A stretch of DNA of 40,520 nt. Source: Hoylesella saccharolytica JCM 17484. GTDB lineage: Bacteria > Bacteroidota > Bacteroidia > Bacteroidales > Bacteroidaceae. The translations under genes and the position numbers were made by a program. The stretch lies in NCBI RefSeq assembly GCF_000614205.1, contig NZ_BAKN01000027.1:1-40520 (forward strand), read 5' to 3'. The notes under the pieces were generated by a model. That model was given only the letters and a program-made list of their open reading frames with translations. It did not search any database and had not been told where the DNA came from. Below are positions 10,623 to 18,939 of this stretch, piece by piece (the first letter of the stretch is position 1; the number at the start of each line of letters is the position of its first letter).

Positions 10623-11805
10623 TTACCAACGTTGCTCCATACCCATATTCTTGGAACGAGGCATCTTGGTAAGTGTAGCCTTTAAAGTGTCGGTTCAGTT
10701 CGTTGATGATGGCTTTTCGCAGCACGCCTTCGCCCTTACCGTGGATGAACACGATTTTAAGGCCACGTTCGTTGGCGTGTTCTTTAAGTGTTCGGCGGAA
10801 AACTTCAAGCTGATATTGCAGAATATCGAGCGAATCCATACCTTGTGTAGTCTCTAAAATCTCGTGGGCATGCAGGTCAACCACCAAAGGTTCATTAGTT
10901 TTGCGGTCGTGATGAGCATGTTTGCCTGTTGCCGAAACTGCGCCTTTGGCAGACCGCGCGTCTTGTTTCATCTTTTGTATGGCAGCCTTAGAGAGCATCT
11001 CCGTTTTCAGTTTGTCTGCATCAATCTCACTAACGGGCGGTTCGGCTGGTTCGTCGCCCTCGACGATGGTATAGAGCATGGCAGGCTCGTTGTAAAAAGG
11101 CGTTTCGGCAAAGAGATGTTGTTTGAACAGTTTAAGCGGCTCGATGTGTAGCTTTACGTCGATGGCAGGCTTGCGCACATAGCTTTTTTGTCTTTTGAAC
11201 GCAATGGCTTGGAAGGCCGATTGCTCAAAGCTGTTATAGTCTTCAGCGGCAATGGTTTCGAGCGTAACCTTGGTGTTGGGTTCTATTTCGCCCTCGTTGC
11301 GCAGCATCCAGCTTTCGCCCTCGGCAGTGGCAAAGGCGTAACGCAGGTAATAATTGCTGTCGTTCACAAGCTCTACGGCCATTTTGGTGTGGCTCAACTG
11401 CCGAGCGTTTTCGGGTACGAAGGCCAAATACACGTTCAAACTGTTGCCGCCCACACGTTCTTCAACAGGCTTGCGGAAGGTAATTTCGCTGTCGGCAGGG
11501 TCTGTTTCGTGCTCCGTTTCGTTATCTGTCTCTTCGTTTTCGTACCCTCCACTTAGCAATGCCTTGATGGATTGCTTACCAGGGGTGTCTTGTTGCGTGG
11601 TGTTTGTCTTCTGTTCGTTGGTCACCTTTGACGTTCTGCCTTGCTTGCGGTCCAACTCCTCGTCTACAACCACCACCTCGTTGATGCTCATGGGTATCTC
11701 GAAACCATCGGAATCTTGTACTAACACGATGTTTTTTCCTTGGAAACCAGCAACGATGCCGTCGCCCGTTTCGCTTAGAAACCTTACTTTATCTCCTTTT
11801 TTCAT
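10609..11805 (-). CDS. DUF2027 / Smr-domain protein
   Basis: A 398-residue cytoplasmic protein. The N-terminus (MKKGDKVRFLSETGDGIVAGFQGKNIVLVQDSDGFEIP) looks like a small KOW/Tudor-type beta-barrel. The middle, roughly 110-260, is a beta-rich DUF2027-type region. The last 90 residues are a Smr domain: VVDLHAHEI near 309, FIHGKGEGVLRKAI, and a C-terminal YGYGATLVKV. Smr domains in MutS2 and related proteins act as nucleases or bind branched DNA or collided ribosomes; the function of the DUF2027 fusion is not established. It starts 17 bp after queA, so it is the third gene of the PAP2-queA-smr operon. The final codons (KVKG) and the stop are supplied by the TTTCACC repeat tract. Confidence 0.82.
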   Translation of the reverse strand: MKKGDKVRFLSETGDGIVAGFQGKNIVLVQDSDGFEIPMSINEVVVVDEELDRKQGRTSKVTNEQKTNTTQQDTPGKQSIKALLSGGYENEETDNETEHETDPADSEITFRKPVEERVGGNSLNVYLAFVPENARQLSHTKMAVELVNDSNYYLRYAFATAEGESWMLRNEGEIEPNTKVTLETIAAEDYNSFEQSAFQAIAFKRQKSYVRKPAIDVKLHIEPLKLFKQHLFAETPFYNEPAMLYTIVEGDEPAEPPVSEIDADKLKTEMLSKAAIQKMKQDARSAKGAVSATGKHAHHDRKTNEPLVVDLHAHEILETTQGMDSLDILQYQLEVFRRTLKEHANERGLKIVFIHGKGEGVLRKAIINELNRHFKGYTYQDASFQEYGYGATLVKVKG

Positions 11806-11822
11806 AGTCTTACTGTTTGGTG

Positions 11823-13046
11823 TTAGGGAATGAGAATGCTACTGTCGCCATAGCTTAAAAACCTAAAATCGTTGTCGAGCGCATAGCGATAGATGTTTTT
11901 CCAATCGCCTCCAACGAATGCGCTAACCAGTAAAAGCAATGTGCTTTGCGGTTGGTGGAAGTTGGTGACGAGGCGTTTTACGATTTTATATTGGTAGCCT
12001 GGCGCGATGATTATCTGCGTGCTGGAATGGAGCGAGGGCAAATTGTTTCGGTCCATGTAGGCAATCAGTTCGCCAATGGCTTCTGTGGGCGTGATGTTCG
12101 TGGGCGTTGGCTCGTAGGGTTCCCATTGATTTACGTGCAATTGTTCGAGCGAGACGTTGGGATTGGCCTTTACCTTGCAGCCCATGTAGTACAGACTTTC
12201 GAGGGTTCGCACGCTGGTTGTGCCCACAGCTATGGCCTCGCAGTTGTGTTGCAGCAGCTTTTCGAGCGTTGTTCGGCGTATGCACACATACTCGGTGTGC
12301 ATGGAATGCCCCTCAATTTCTTCGCTCTTTACGGGCTTGAAGGTGCCTGCGCCAACGTGTAGGGTAAGCTCTTCGCGGTCGATGCCGTGCTGGTCGATGT
12401 CGGTAAGCACCCTTTGCGTGAAGTGTAGACCGGCAGTTGGAGCGGCTACCGAGCCTTTAATCTTGGAGTAGACGGTTTGGTAAGTGGTCTTGTCGCTTTC
12501 TTGCGTGTTGCGATTGAGGTAGGGTGGGATGGGCAATTCGCCTGCTTTGTCGAGTAATTCGGCAAACGACAGCTTGTTGCCAGTCCATTTGAAGTCTATT
12601 TTCAGTGCCGTTTCGCACGACATGTCGCGTTCGGCAGTGAGTTGTACTGCTGCTGGTTGCCCCGCAATCTCGATGGTAGTAGTTAGCGGTCCGCCTTTCC
12701 ATTTCTTCAGATTTCCCACCATGCAATACCACGAACAAGCATCAGTTGTTTGGAACATTTGTTCGTAATCGGCGGGCAATGCAGGTTCGAGGAGGAATAT
12801 TTCGATGAGCGACCCCGTTTCTTTTCTGAAATGCAGGCGCGCTTGAATAACCTTGGTGTTGTTGAAAACCATGAGTGCGCCCTGCGGTAGATAGCGGGTG
12901 ATGTTGCTAAACTCGTCTTGCGACACCTCGCCGTGGTTGTAAACCAATAGCTTGCTCTTGTCGCGTTGGGACAAGGGAAACTTGGCTATGCGTTCGTCGG
13001 GTAAGTCGTAGTTATAGTCTTTTATCCTGATGTGTTTAGTATTCAT
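11823..13046 (-). CDS. queA: S-adenosylmethionine:tRNA ribosyltransferase-isomerase (QueA)
   Basis: Transfers and rearranges the ribosyl group of S-adenosylmethionine onto 7-aminomethyl-7-deazaguanine in tRNA, giving epoxyqueuosine at the wobble base. Family motifs are clear: YDLPDERIAKFPLSQRDKSKLLVY at the N-terminus, LMVFNNTKVIQARL, KGSVAAPTAGLHFT, LHVGAGTFKPVKSEEIEGHSMHTEY, and the C-terminal TNFHQPQSTLLLLVSAFVG. The start is set at 13046 (MNTKHIRIKDYNY), two bases after the PAP2 stop; the longer open frame upstream only repeats the PAP2 region in another frame. The length of 407 residues fits the longer Bacteroidota form. It is coupled with PAP2 upstream and Smr downstream in one operon. 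Confidence 0.95.
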   Translation of the reverse strand: MNTKHIRIKDYNYDLPDERIAKFPLSQRDKSKLLVYNHGEVSQDEFSNITRYLPQGALMVFNNTKVIQARLHFRKETGSLIEIFLLEPALPADYEQMFQTTDACSWYCMVGNLKKWKGGPLTTTIEIAGQPAAVQLTAERDMSCETALKIDFKWTGNKLSFAELLDKAGELPIPPYLNRNTQESDKTTYQTVYSKIKGSVAAPTAGLHFTQRVLTDIDQHGIDREELTLHVGAGTFKPVKSEEIEGHSMHTEYVCIRRTTLEKLLQHNCEAIAVGTTSVRTLESLYYMGCKVKANPNVSLEQLHVNQWEPYEPTPTNITPTEAIGELIAYMDRNNLPSLHSSTQIIIAPGYQYKIVKRLVTNFHQPQSTLLLLVSAFVGGDWKNIYRYALDNDFRFLSYGDSSILIP

Positions 13047-13048
13047 TG

Positions 13049-13744
13049 TTATGCGTTGAATAAGCTGTATATGATGATGGCGCAAATCCACAGTGCCATA
13101 GTGAGCAACACCTTGCCAACATCGGCCTTTAAAAAGGCTGAGGCGGTGGTTTGGGGTGTTACTTGTGTGCGGGGAAGACCTAATGGCTTGCCCCAACGAC
13201 GATAAAGCGCGTAGGCCGACCAACCTATGAGTGCGCCCCAAAGTAGTCCGAAGAGGATGTCGAGTGGGTAATGGAGGCCTAGATAGAGGCGTGTCCAGCA
13301 GTTAACGGCCGACCAAAGACAGAGCATGACGGCCAAAGGACGGCTCTTGATGAGCAAACTGAGGAACACTGCCAACGAGAATGTGTTGGCGGCATGCGCC
13401 GAGAAAAATCCGTATTGGCCACTGCGTATGCCGTTAACAATCTTGATGGTGTGCTTGATATAGGGGTCGTTGCTGGGTCGCCATCGCCCAACAAGGGGTT
13501 TGATGATGAGTTCTACCGACACGCTCACCACCACAACGGCAAGCACGGCGCATCCTATGGTGAGGAATATTTGCGGCATGGTGTCGTTGTTTTTGATGAT
13601 GACATAGATAAGAACCACGTAGAGTGGTATCCACGTGAATCCCGAAGTGAGGTTTACGGCCAAGGAATCGACGAAGAGCGAGTTGCTCCCGTTGAACCAG
13701 GCAAGCACCATTCGGTCTAGTTCCAAGATGTTGGTGAGGTTCAT
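13049..13744 (-). CDS. PAP2-family membrane phosphatase
   Basis: A 231-residue integral membrane protein with about six hydrophobic segments and the three PAP2 phosphatase motifs: KPLVGRWRP (K-x6-RP) near residue 84, SAHAANTF in place of the usual PSGH, and TRLYLGLHYPLD (SRxxxGxHxxxD). The family dephosphorylates lipid phosphates such as phosphatidate, undecaprenyl pyrophosphate or lipid A; which one applies here cannot be told. The motif-2 histidine is kept (SAH), so activity is plausible. It is the first gene of the PAP2-queA-smr operon, and its stop is two bases before queA. A 700-bp repeat-rich gap lies upstream. Confidence 0.88.
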   Translation of the reverse strand: MNLTNILELDRMVLAWFNGSNSLFVDSLAVNLTSGFTWIPLYVVLIYVIIKNNDTMPQIFLTIGCAVLAVVVVSVSVELIIKPLVGRWRPSNDPYIKHTIKIVNGIRSGQYGFFSAHAANTFSLAVFLSLLIKSRPLAVMLCLWSAVNCWTRLYLGLHYPLDILFGLLWGALIGWSAYALYRRWGKPLGLPRTQVTPQTTASAFLKADVGKVLLTMALWICAIIIYSLFNA

Positions 13745-13893
13745 TCTTCCTTTTTACTGTTATTCTGTTGTTGTTGATGGGTTCTAATCTCTCTATCTTT
13801 TGCATCTGTGGCGACAGACGTTTTATGCGCATGTTTGTGCATCCGTTGGGTTGTAAGCCCACGCGCTCTTGAGTTATTCTGCCTTCGCCGTCT

Positions 13894-13908
13894 CCTTATT
13901 ATATAAGG
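13894..13908. repeat. Short inverted repeat CCTTATTATATAAGG
   Basis: A perfect 6-bp stem (CCTTAT / ATAAGG) with a 3-nt centre, 150 bp upstream of the PAP2 gene. An almost identical sequence forms the inner stem of the hairpin at 25832-25848, and a half copy occurs at 14374-14385. The rest of 13745-14007 shows no convincing gene; a 77-codon minus-strand open frame there has an Arg/Gln-rich low-quality translation. Confidence 0.5.
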
Positions 13909-14007
13909 TGGCAAGCTTTTCTGTTTAGCGTTGAAGTCGATAAACGCCAGAAACAGAGAGACGTTTAGGCGCAAGTTGCGCGATGTCCACGTAGTCCGTA
14001 TATATAT

Positions 14008-14129
14008 AGGTGTACGCCTTTATATATGGTAGGCATGTCTTTAATGTATGCAGGACACAGCCTTATATCGGCAGGACGTGCCTGTTGTAAATGCTAGGCG
14101 CGTCTTTTATGTATTGCCTGACTGCTCCT
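14008..14129. repeat. About 22-bp array D1 (imperfect AGG...CCT dyads)
   Basis: Six imperfect dyads of the form AGG-N5-6-CCT, starting near 14008, 14031, 14052, 14073, 14096 and 14118 (steps 23, 21, 21, 23, 22). They alternate with AT-rich spacers resembling TTATNTATNGC. The first, AGGTGTACGCCT, is one base from a perfect palindrome. The copies are looser than in the other arrays, so the boundaries are approximate. It lies in the 700-bp gap between the BatD-BatE fusion and PAP2. Confidence 0.6.
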
Positions 14130-14200
14130 TAATATATTAAGAGCAGAAAAGGGTTGGTGTTGTAATAGGTTTGCCAGCCGCCTTTGTCTGCCATGTGCCT

Positions 14201-14307
14201 GTACAAAGTAGTTTGTACTGGGGCTACAAGCTTCTTGTAGTCACGCTACAAGGTGCTTGTAGTGTCTGTACAAGCCTTTTGTAGCACCACTACAAACAGC
14301 TTTGTAC
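14201..14307. repeat. 22-bp palindrome array D2 (arms CTACAAG / CTTGTAG)
   Basis: Five inverted repeats with centres near 14209.5, 14232, 14254, 14276 and 14298.5, so spaced 22-22.5 bp. Units: GTACAAA-N4-TTTGTAC, CTACAAG-N3-CTTGTAG twice (perfect 7-bp arms), GTACAAG-N3-TTTGTAG, and CTACAAA-N4-TTTGTAC. It sits 138 bp behind the stop of the BatD-BatE fusion and has no similarity to D1 beyond the spacing. Positions 14130-14200 and 14308-14444 show nothing else I can name. Confidence 0.82.
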
Positions 14308-14444
14308 GGCCACGTGGCGCGTGCTGTTGTTCGGTGCTTAAAGGCACTTTGCTTACAAAAACCTCATCTTTTCTATATAATAAGGTGTATGCGCGCTCGT
14401 TAAGCGTGCTTTGTACGATGGTGTTCGATGTCGGCGAACCTGCC

Positions 14445-17015
14445 TTAAATCTCTTCCACCGTGTCTTGTTCAATCCATCCTTCGCGCCCATCGGCAAGCT
14501 TAACGCCCAGCCAACCCTTGATGGAACGGTCGGCGATGTCTACCCTTGTGCCTTCGTGCAACACGGCCTCATCGGCTCCCGAACGTATGGGCGTCTTTTT
14601 AAGATTGGCTGCTGGTGCCATGATTATCGCCCCTTCCTTACTGGTGAGCGCGCTTTTTTGGTGCATGGCAAATATGATTGACAGCACGAAAAGTACGGCA
14701 AAGGCGATGGAACAGCCAAAACCGACCTTGCGAACAGGTATGCGCGAGTTGAAGAAATACAGCAGAATGCAGCATCCCAGCAATGCAGCCGAAAGCAAAG
14801 CCGTGGTTGCCCAACCGTCTACTGTGGCGAGATTGGCCGCAGAGCGATACCAAGTGACGAAGAACATCTCGTCGGGTTCGGCCACTTTGTCGATGGTTTT
14901 GCCGCGTGCGAATTGCAGGTTGAACCTTATTTGGCTGTTTCCTGGGTTGATAAGTGCCGCCCTTTCGTAGGCTAAGATGGCCTGTGGGATGCTGTCGGAG
15001 CGGAAATAGGCATTGCCAAGGTTGTAATATACCTCGGCCGAAGGTGCTTTTTTCAGCAACGCCTTGTAGTCGGCGATGGCCTGCGGGTAGTTTCCGCGCT
15101 TATATTCTTGGTCTGCTGAGGCCTTAGTAGCAGCGTTTGCCGTCAGCGACAGCATGCTCATGGCCAAGGCGAGCAGCACTAGGGAGGCTTTTTTGTTCGA
15201 TTTCATAGTGGCTTCGATGTCCATAATAGCCTTTACGGCCATGTCGTAGGTCTTATTCATGTTGCCTTGCGAGTCGCCCGGTGCGTAGCGTTCGAACTCG
15301 CATTCGTCGATGGCAGCGATAAAACTGTCTATCGTTTCGGTGTTTACGGCTCTGCGGTTAAGCGTTTCGGCGATGTTCTCGCGTGTTAGCTGTTCTGCCG
15401 ATATGCCCAGTTTGTCGCTAACATATCCCCAAAGTGCATGCAACACTTCGTCGTAGAACTCGTTTTGGCGGCTTTCTTCCATCAGTTTTCCTGCGAGTTT
15501 CAAGCGGCGTGCGGCCACCTTGTTGGCTCTCGAACCACGCAGACGGCGCGAGTCAGAATAAATTTCTTGCCTCTGGCGAAGCACGATGAAGATTACCACG
15601 GTTGCGCCAACGATGACGAGCAAGAGAACGAACCACAAGGGGGAGGCGAAGAACATGCGGTTAGACTTTAACATCACGGCTGGACCCTGCATGATGGGGC
15701 GGATGTCTTTGTTCTGTTCCTCTTCGAACTTGCTCATTTCCGAGGTCGTTCCCGTTCCTTTCTCGATGTTGAGGGTGAAACGTTGGGTTCGAATGGTGCG
15801 GTATTGTTGGGTCTTGGTGTCGTAGAACACGAACTCCGTGGGCGGAATTTCGTACTTCCCAATCTGTTGTGGCACAGCCAAGAAGTCGTAAATCATGTTT
15901 CCCTCTATGCCGTTGGTGGTCAGTTGGGTCTTGTCTGTTACCTTTACGTCGTACTTGTCGAAACTCTTGGGGAAGTTTACGGTGGGTGCTTTTAGCAGTT
16001 TAAGGTTTCCTGCGCCGCTCACCACGATGCGTAGGTTAAGCGGTTCGCCCGTTTTTACCTCCTTTTTGTTTAGTTGTGCCGAGATGGTGAAGTTGCCCAC
16101 GCCGCCAGAGAAGTTGGCAGGGCGTGCGGGTAATGGGTCTACTTGCAAGGTAAGTCCTGGTGCCTCAATCTCTTTTTTCACTTCAACATATCCTGCTCCG
16201 CCGTTAAAGATGGCCTCAAAGGGGTCTACGTTTCGGTTTCTCTGCACCACGATACCGTCGAACTTGATGCTGGGGATTTTCAGTTCGCCGCTCATTTGGG
16301 GGTACATCACGTATTGGCTCCATGTAACGCACTTGTAGTTTTTGCCGTTGAGCCTTTCCAAATGGAAACTTTTTTGCGTGGGCAGCTTCACTTCTTGGGT
16401 GTGGAAACCGTTTAGGTCGGGCATTTTTCCGTTGAGTTGTGTCAGCTCTACCAGGCTATACACCTTGTAAGAGAGTAGCACGGGCTCTTGCTCGCGCACC
16501 CTTTTTTTGCTTGCGCTCACCTTAATAAACAGGTCGCTACCCGAAATTTTGCTGCCGGCGGCTCGCATGGCATCCTCGTCGTTGTCGTAATCGTGCATCT
16601 TTGGCGCGCCGCTAGCTGAGGGCTTGGCCGTTCCCACCACGTTAATCTTCACGGCAGGCGACATAATGGTCTTGCCATGTACCATTGCCTTGGCGGGCGA
16701 AATGGTGTAAGTTCCGTTCTTTGTGGCATAAAGCGTGTAGGTATATGTCACCGACGAACTTGAACTTGTGTGCCCGTTGGTCATCTGGTAGCTCGATTGC
16801 GACGAGGTGTAAGGGCCGGCAATCACCTCGATTGCCGACGGGATGTTACCAGCCTTGAAGTCGTCCACGTCTTGTGTGTTGATGGTATAGGCTATTCGGA
16901 AGTTCTCCCCGGCGGCCACTTTCGATGGAGCCGACACCGTTAGGCGTTGTGCTGCCACGAACATGACGTTGACCAAGGCCACCATCAATAGGATATGTCT
17001 CTTCATTCGTTTCAT
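14445..17015 (-). CDS. BatD-BatE fusion protein
   Basis: An 856-residue protein that joins two Bat proteins usually encoded separately. A signal peptide (MKRHILLMVALVNVMFVAAQ) opens a periplasmic BatD region (about 25-440), followed by a membrane helix (SPLWFVLLLVIVGATVVIFIVL) and a cytoplasmic part. At about 604 the sequence MKSNKKASLVLLALAMSMLSLTANA looks exactly like a BatE signal peptide, now internal. After it come TPR repeats (EYKRGNYPQAIADYKALLKK, YYNLGNAYFRSDSIPQAILAYERA), two helices (about 733-780), and a C-terminal SH3-like domain (GWLGVKLADGREGWIEQDTVEEI). Bat proteins support growth under oxidative or aerobic stress in Bacteroides; the mechanism is unknown. It is the last gene of the bat operon. 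A missing base that hides a stop is an alternative to true fusion. Confidence 0.85.
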   Translation of the reverse strand: MKRMKRHILLMVALVNVMFVAAQRLTVSAPSKVAAGENFRIAYTINTQDVDDFKAGNIPSAIEVIAGPYTSSQSSYQMTNGHTSSSSSVTYTYTLYATKNGTYTISPAKAMVHGKTIMSPAVKINVVGTAKPSASGAPKMHDYDNDEDAMRAAGSKISGSDLFIKVSASKKRVREQEPVLLSYKVYSLVELTQLNGKMPDLNGFHTQEVKLPTQKSFHLERLNGKNYKCVTWSQYVMYPQMSGELKIPSIKFDGIVVQRNRNVDPFEAIFNGGAGYVEVKKEIEAPGLTLQVDPLPARPANFSGGVGNFTISAQLNKKEVKTGEPLNLRIVVSGAGNLKLLKAPTVNFPKSFDKYDVKVTDKTQLTTNGIEGNMIYDFLAVPQQIGKYEIPPTEFVFYDTKTQQYRTIRTQRFTLNIEKGTGTTSEMSKFEEEQNKDIRPIMQGPAVMLKSNRMFFASPLWFVLLLVIVGATVVIFIVLRQRQEIYSDSRRLRGSRANKVAARRLKLAGKLMEESRQNEFYDEVLHALWGYVSDKLGISAEQLTRENIAETLNRRAVNTETIDSFIAAIDECEFERYAPGDSQGNMNKTYDMAVKAIMDIEATMKSNKKASLVLLALAMSMLSLTANAATKASADQEYKRGNYPQAIADYKALLKKAPSAEVYYNLGNAYFRSDSIPQAILAYERAALINPGNSQIRFNLQFARGKTIDKVAEPDEMFFVTWYRSAANLATVDGWATTALLSAALLGCCILLYFFNSRIPVRKVGFGCSIAFAVLFVLSIIFAMHQKSALTSKEGAIIMAPAANLKKTPIRSGADEAVLHEGTRVDIADRSIKGWLGVKLADGREGWIEQDTVEEI

Positions 17016-17057
17016 AGAACCAATTGTTTTTTTAGGTGAGTGTGGTTAACCGCATCG

Positions 17058-18722
17058 TTACCAATTCTTCTCAACCATCCTTCTCGACGGCTGTTGCATT
17101 GCCTTCTTCAGCCTTTGCTGTGTGGCTTTCTCATCTTGTATGGTAGCATTGAGCAGCTGTTCGGCATTTTCCTTGCTCATTTGCTCCTTGGGTTTGGGTT
17201 GTTGTTTCTCTTTCTCCTTTTGCTGTTTTTGCTGTTCTTGTTCTTGTTTTTGTTGTTTTTGTTGTTTCTGTTGGTCCTTGTTGTTCTTGTTCAGCCTCTT
17301 GCATAGGGCAAGGTTATAGCGCGTTTCGTTGTCGTTGGGGTTGTTGCGCAGTGCCTCTTGGTAGGCTTTGATGGCATCGCCGTATAGCTGATGCCTTTGG
17401 CAGATGGTGCCGATGTTGTGGTAGGCCATAGCCTTACGGGTTTTGTTGGTTTCCATCTTGCCTGCATTTTCTAGTTGCGCAATGGCCGCCGAGTCTTTCT
17501 GTTGCATCATCAACGCGTTTCCCAAGTTGTAAACGGCGTGCGCATTGCTGCCGTTTTGCGACATGGCCTTGCGGTATTCCACCTCGGCTTTGGCATAGTT
17601 CTGGTTGCGATATAGCTTGTTACCCGTGCGTATGAAGTGCCTGTCGTTTTGTGCGAAGGCCAATGTAGGCGCAATAAACAAGAGCAACATGGCTGCGTTT
17701 TTCTTCGAACCAAAGAGATGGATGTTGCGCCACTTTGGGTTTTTGATGTCGAGGATGAGTATTTCGGCGATGAGCAAGATGATAACGATGATGCACACGG
17801 CCTGAAATTGCTCGCCATATTCGCTATAAATCACGGCTTGCGTGTCTGCGCGTTGCAGCTTGGCCAGTTCGTTGTTCAGCTTTTCTTGTGCGTCGTTGGT
17901 GTTGTCCACGTGTATATAGGTGCCGTTTCCTGCCTGCGCAATCTGTTTACACATGCTTTCGTTCAGTGCGGTAAGTACCGTCTGTCCGCTGCGGTCAGTG
18001 AGATAGCCTCCTTCGGACGTGGGGATGGGCGACCCCTTGGTGCTGCCGATGCCTAGGATAAACACGTGGATGCCCCGTTCGTTGGCAGCTTTGGCCGCTT
18101 CTAGTGCGCCTCCCTCGTGGTCTTCGCCATCAGTAATCACGATAATTGCCTTGCCGATGTCTTTTTGTTGGCTGAAACTGCGCATCGAAAGGTTGATGGC
18201 CTTGGCGATGTCGGTTCCTTGTGTGGCGATGAGTGCTGGGTCGATGTTTTGCAAGAACATTTTCGCCGAAACATAGTCGGTGGTGATGGGCAGTTGCACG
18301 AAGGCGTCGCCGGCAAACACCACAAGCCCTATGCGGTCGTGTGTGAAGTTGTCTACAAGGTTCTCGATAAGCAGTTTACTTTTCTCCAAACGCGATGGCA
18401 CCACGTCTTGTGCCATCATCGAGTTGCTGATGTCTACGGCAATGATGGTCTCGATGCCGTTTCGTTTGTCGTGGGTTATCTTCGTACCCATCTGCGGACG
18501 AGCCAACATCACCACCAACAAGGCGAAGGCAGTGGTGGCCAAGCCCAGCTTTACCCACGGGCGGTAAGTGGAAACGTCGGGCATTAGGTCGTTAAGCAGT
18601 TCGGGGTCGCCAAAGGCTCTGAGCTGCCTTCTTTTCTTGCGGTGTGCCAAGAGGGCCACTAATGCCAGCACAGGCACTAGTAGTAGCAACCATAGGTATA
18701 TAGGGTCTTCGAATCTAAACAT
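17058..18722 (-). CDS. BatB-BatC fusion protein (VWA domain plus TPR)
   Basis: A 554-residue membrane protein. The N-terminal part matches BatB: two membrane segments, then a von Willebrand A domain (about 90-290) whose metal-binding site begins DISNSM (residue 96) and continues with a TDGEDHEGG loop, then another helix (about 307-328). At about 337-358 SKKNAAMLLLFIAPTLAFAQ resembles a signal peptide and marks the start of the BatC part: TPR repeats (NYAKAEVEYRKAMSQNGSNAHAVYNLGNAL, YHNIGTICQRHQLYGDAIKAYQEAL) and a Gln/Lys/Glu-rich stretch near 475-515. VWA and TPR domains suggest a protein-protein assembly at the inner membrane with BatA and BatD/E. It is separated from batA by a 217-bp repeat block, so transcription through that block is assumed. 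Confidence 0.87.
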   Translation of the reverse strand: MFRFEDPIYLWLLLLVPVLALVALLAHRKKRRQLRAFGDPELLNDLMPDVSTYRPWVKLGLATTAFALLVVMLARPQMGTKITHDKRNGIETIIAVDISNSMMAQDVVPSRLEKSKLLIENLVDNFTHDRIGLVVFAGDAFVQLPITTDYVSAKMFLQNIDPALIATQGTDIAKAINLSMRSFSQQKDIGKAIIVITDGEDHEGGALEAAKAANERGIHVFILGIGSTKGSPIPTSEGGYLTDRSGQTVLTALNESMCKQIAQAGNGTYIHVDNTNDAQEKLNNELAKLQRADTQAVIYSEYGEQFQAVCIIVIILLIAEILILDIKNPKWRNIHLFGSKKNAAMLLLFIAPTLAFAQNDRHFIRTGNKLYRNQNYAKAEVEYRKAMSQNGSNAHAVYNLGNALMMQQKDSAAIAQLENAGKMETNKTRKAMAYHNIGTICQRHQLYGDAIKAYQEALRNNPNDNETRYNLALCKRLNKNNKDQQKQQKQQKQEQEQQKQQKEKEKQQPKPKEQMSKENAEQLLNATIQDEKATQQRLKKAMQQPSRRMVEKNW

Positions 18723-18749
18723 TTCTTTTTCCAGTTAAAATGGGGTTGT

Positions 18750-18935
18750 ATTTTGAGGAGTTTAGGTAACTAGGCATTCTAGGAACACTAGGGAACTCAG
18801 GGCTCACTAGGGACACTAAAACAACTAGAACCATGCACAGCTTTGTGGGCGTTAGCCATATTTCTCACTCTTTCACCTTTAAACAGCAGGGCATATTACT
18901 CCCCTCTCCCTTGGAGAGGGGGTGGGGGTGAGGCC
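18750..18935. repeat. Composite intergenic repeat, copy 2, with GGAGAGG hairpin
   Basis: Between batA and batB. Same order as 10288-10622: TTTTGAGGAGTTT, a CTAGG-rich run (18764-18822), a core with GCTTTGTGGGCGTTAGCCAT (18839-18858), then TTTCACC. It ends in a GC-rich segment whose CCCCTCTCC (18901-18909) and GGAGAGGGG (18913-18921) form a perfect 9-bp hairpin, followed by GGTGGGGGTGAGG. Similar GAGAGGGG...GGTGAGG segments are familiar between genes in Bacteroidota. The block lies inside an operon, so a strong terminator here would be surprising. Confidence 0.75.
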
Positions 18936-18939
18936 TCTT

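Noticed and set aside
13741..13974. 77-codon minus-strand open frame upstream of PAP2
   Set aside because: Its Arg/Gln/Lys-rich translation has no family resemblance and its end overlaps the PAP2 start; more likely a leader region.
14201..14307. Replication-origin iterons (22-bp spacing)
   Set aside because: Iterons are direct repeats beside a replication initiator gene. None is present, and the surroundings are ordinary chromosomal housekeeping genes.
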